From NCBI GenBank assembly GCA_030019485.1, contig JASEEW010000110.1, forward strand, positions 1-6,226: a stretch of 6,226 nt of DNA, read 5' to 3'. A program made the translations under genes and the position numbers. Shown piece by piece: positions 6,125 to 6,226 of the stretch. The notes under the pieces were generated by a model. It was given only the letters and a program-made list of their open reading frames with translations, was not told where the DNA came from and did no database searches. Source of the stretch: Thermoplasmatales archaeon (GTDB lineage: Archaea > Thermoplasmatota > JASEFT01 > JAUWIS01). The number at the start of each line of letters is the position of its first letter. Position 1 is the first letter of the stretch.

Positions 6125-6160
6125 GATATTACAGTAGTGTCTCAATGCCGTTTCCAATAG

Positions 6161-6172
6161 TTATAATTTTCG
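6161..6172 (-). promoter_or_regulatory. Candidate BRE/TATA promoter of the RHH-PIN operon
   Basis: On the minus strand CGAAAATTATAA resembles an archaeal purine-rich BRE followed directly by a TATA box. It is centred about 39-40 nt upstream of the first RHH start codon, which would give a leader of roughly 10-15 nt. It is the best such match in the 100 nt before the operon. An RHH operator would be expected near it, but no convincing symmetric site is visible. Confidence 0.5.
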
Positions 6173-6226
6173 CCACTTTTTTCCAGTGATGGAGTGGTGT
6201 GCTCCCAATTGTTTGTTAAGTCCATC

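Noticed and set aside
5750..6137. Two overlapping open frames on the plus strand opposite the RHH genes.
   Set aside because: Their products are compositionally odd and resemble nothing, whereas the minus-strand frames encode clear RHH folds with good spacing.

Overview
The window looks archaeal, most likely a mesophilic or moderately thermophilic euryarchaeon; I cannot place it more precisely. Reasons: a compact beta-CASP metallo-beta-lactamase ribonuclease of the archaeal CPSF type, an archaeal-style ribosome binding site (AGGTGAT), a BRE/TATA-like promoter, a PIN-domain toxin locus with ribbon-helix-helix (RHH) partners, and a large surface protein made of NosD-type parallel beta-helix repeats, PKD-like domains, a coiled coil and a C-terminal membrane anchor.

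Left part (1-3885, + strand): the 3' portion of a large cell-surface protein gene, open at the left edge, is followed after only 3 nt by a complete beta-CASP nuclease gene of about 400 codons. The two are probably co-transcribed, although no functional link is evident. Middle (3886-5243, + strand): a short A/T-rich spacer with a possible promoter and a clear ribosome binding site leads into a TIM-barrel-like conserved protein (related, from memory, to proteins often labelled U32-peptidase-like). This overlaps by 4 nt (ATGA) a small protein with a C-terminal zinc-binding C/H/C/C motif.

Right part (5247-6226, - strand, convergent): a toxin-antitoxin-like operon. A 49-aa RHH protein is followed 1 nt later by a 93-aa RHH antitoxin-like protein, which overlaps the expected start of a PIN-domain toxin gene. 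That toxin gene is broken. Its putative ATG is followed at once by TGA, it is frameshifted near the middle, and its 3' part carries an extra stretch of about 69 nt. The extra stretch is built of two hairpin-forming inverted repeats and leaves the reading frame of that part open. Removing the extra stretch and correcting the frame gives about 128 residues, a normal PIN-toxin length. The two RHH genes are intact, so this looks like an orphaned antitoxin module beside a decaying toxin. The palindromic in-frame insert is the most unusual structure in the window.
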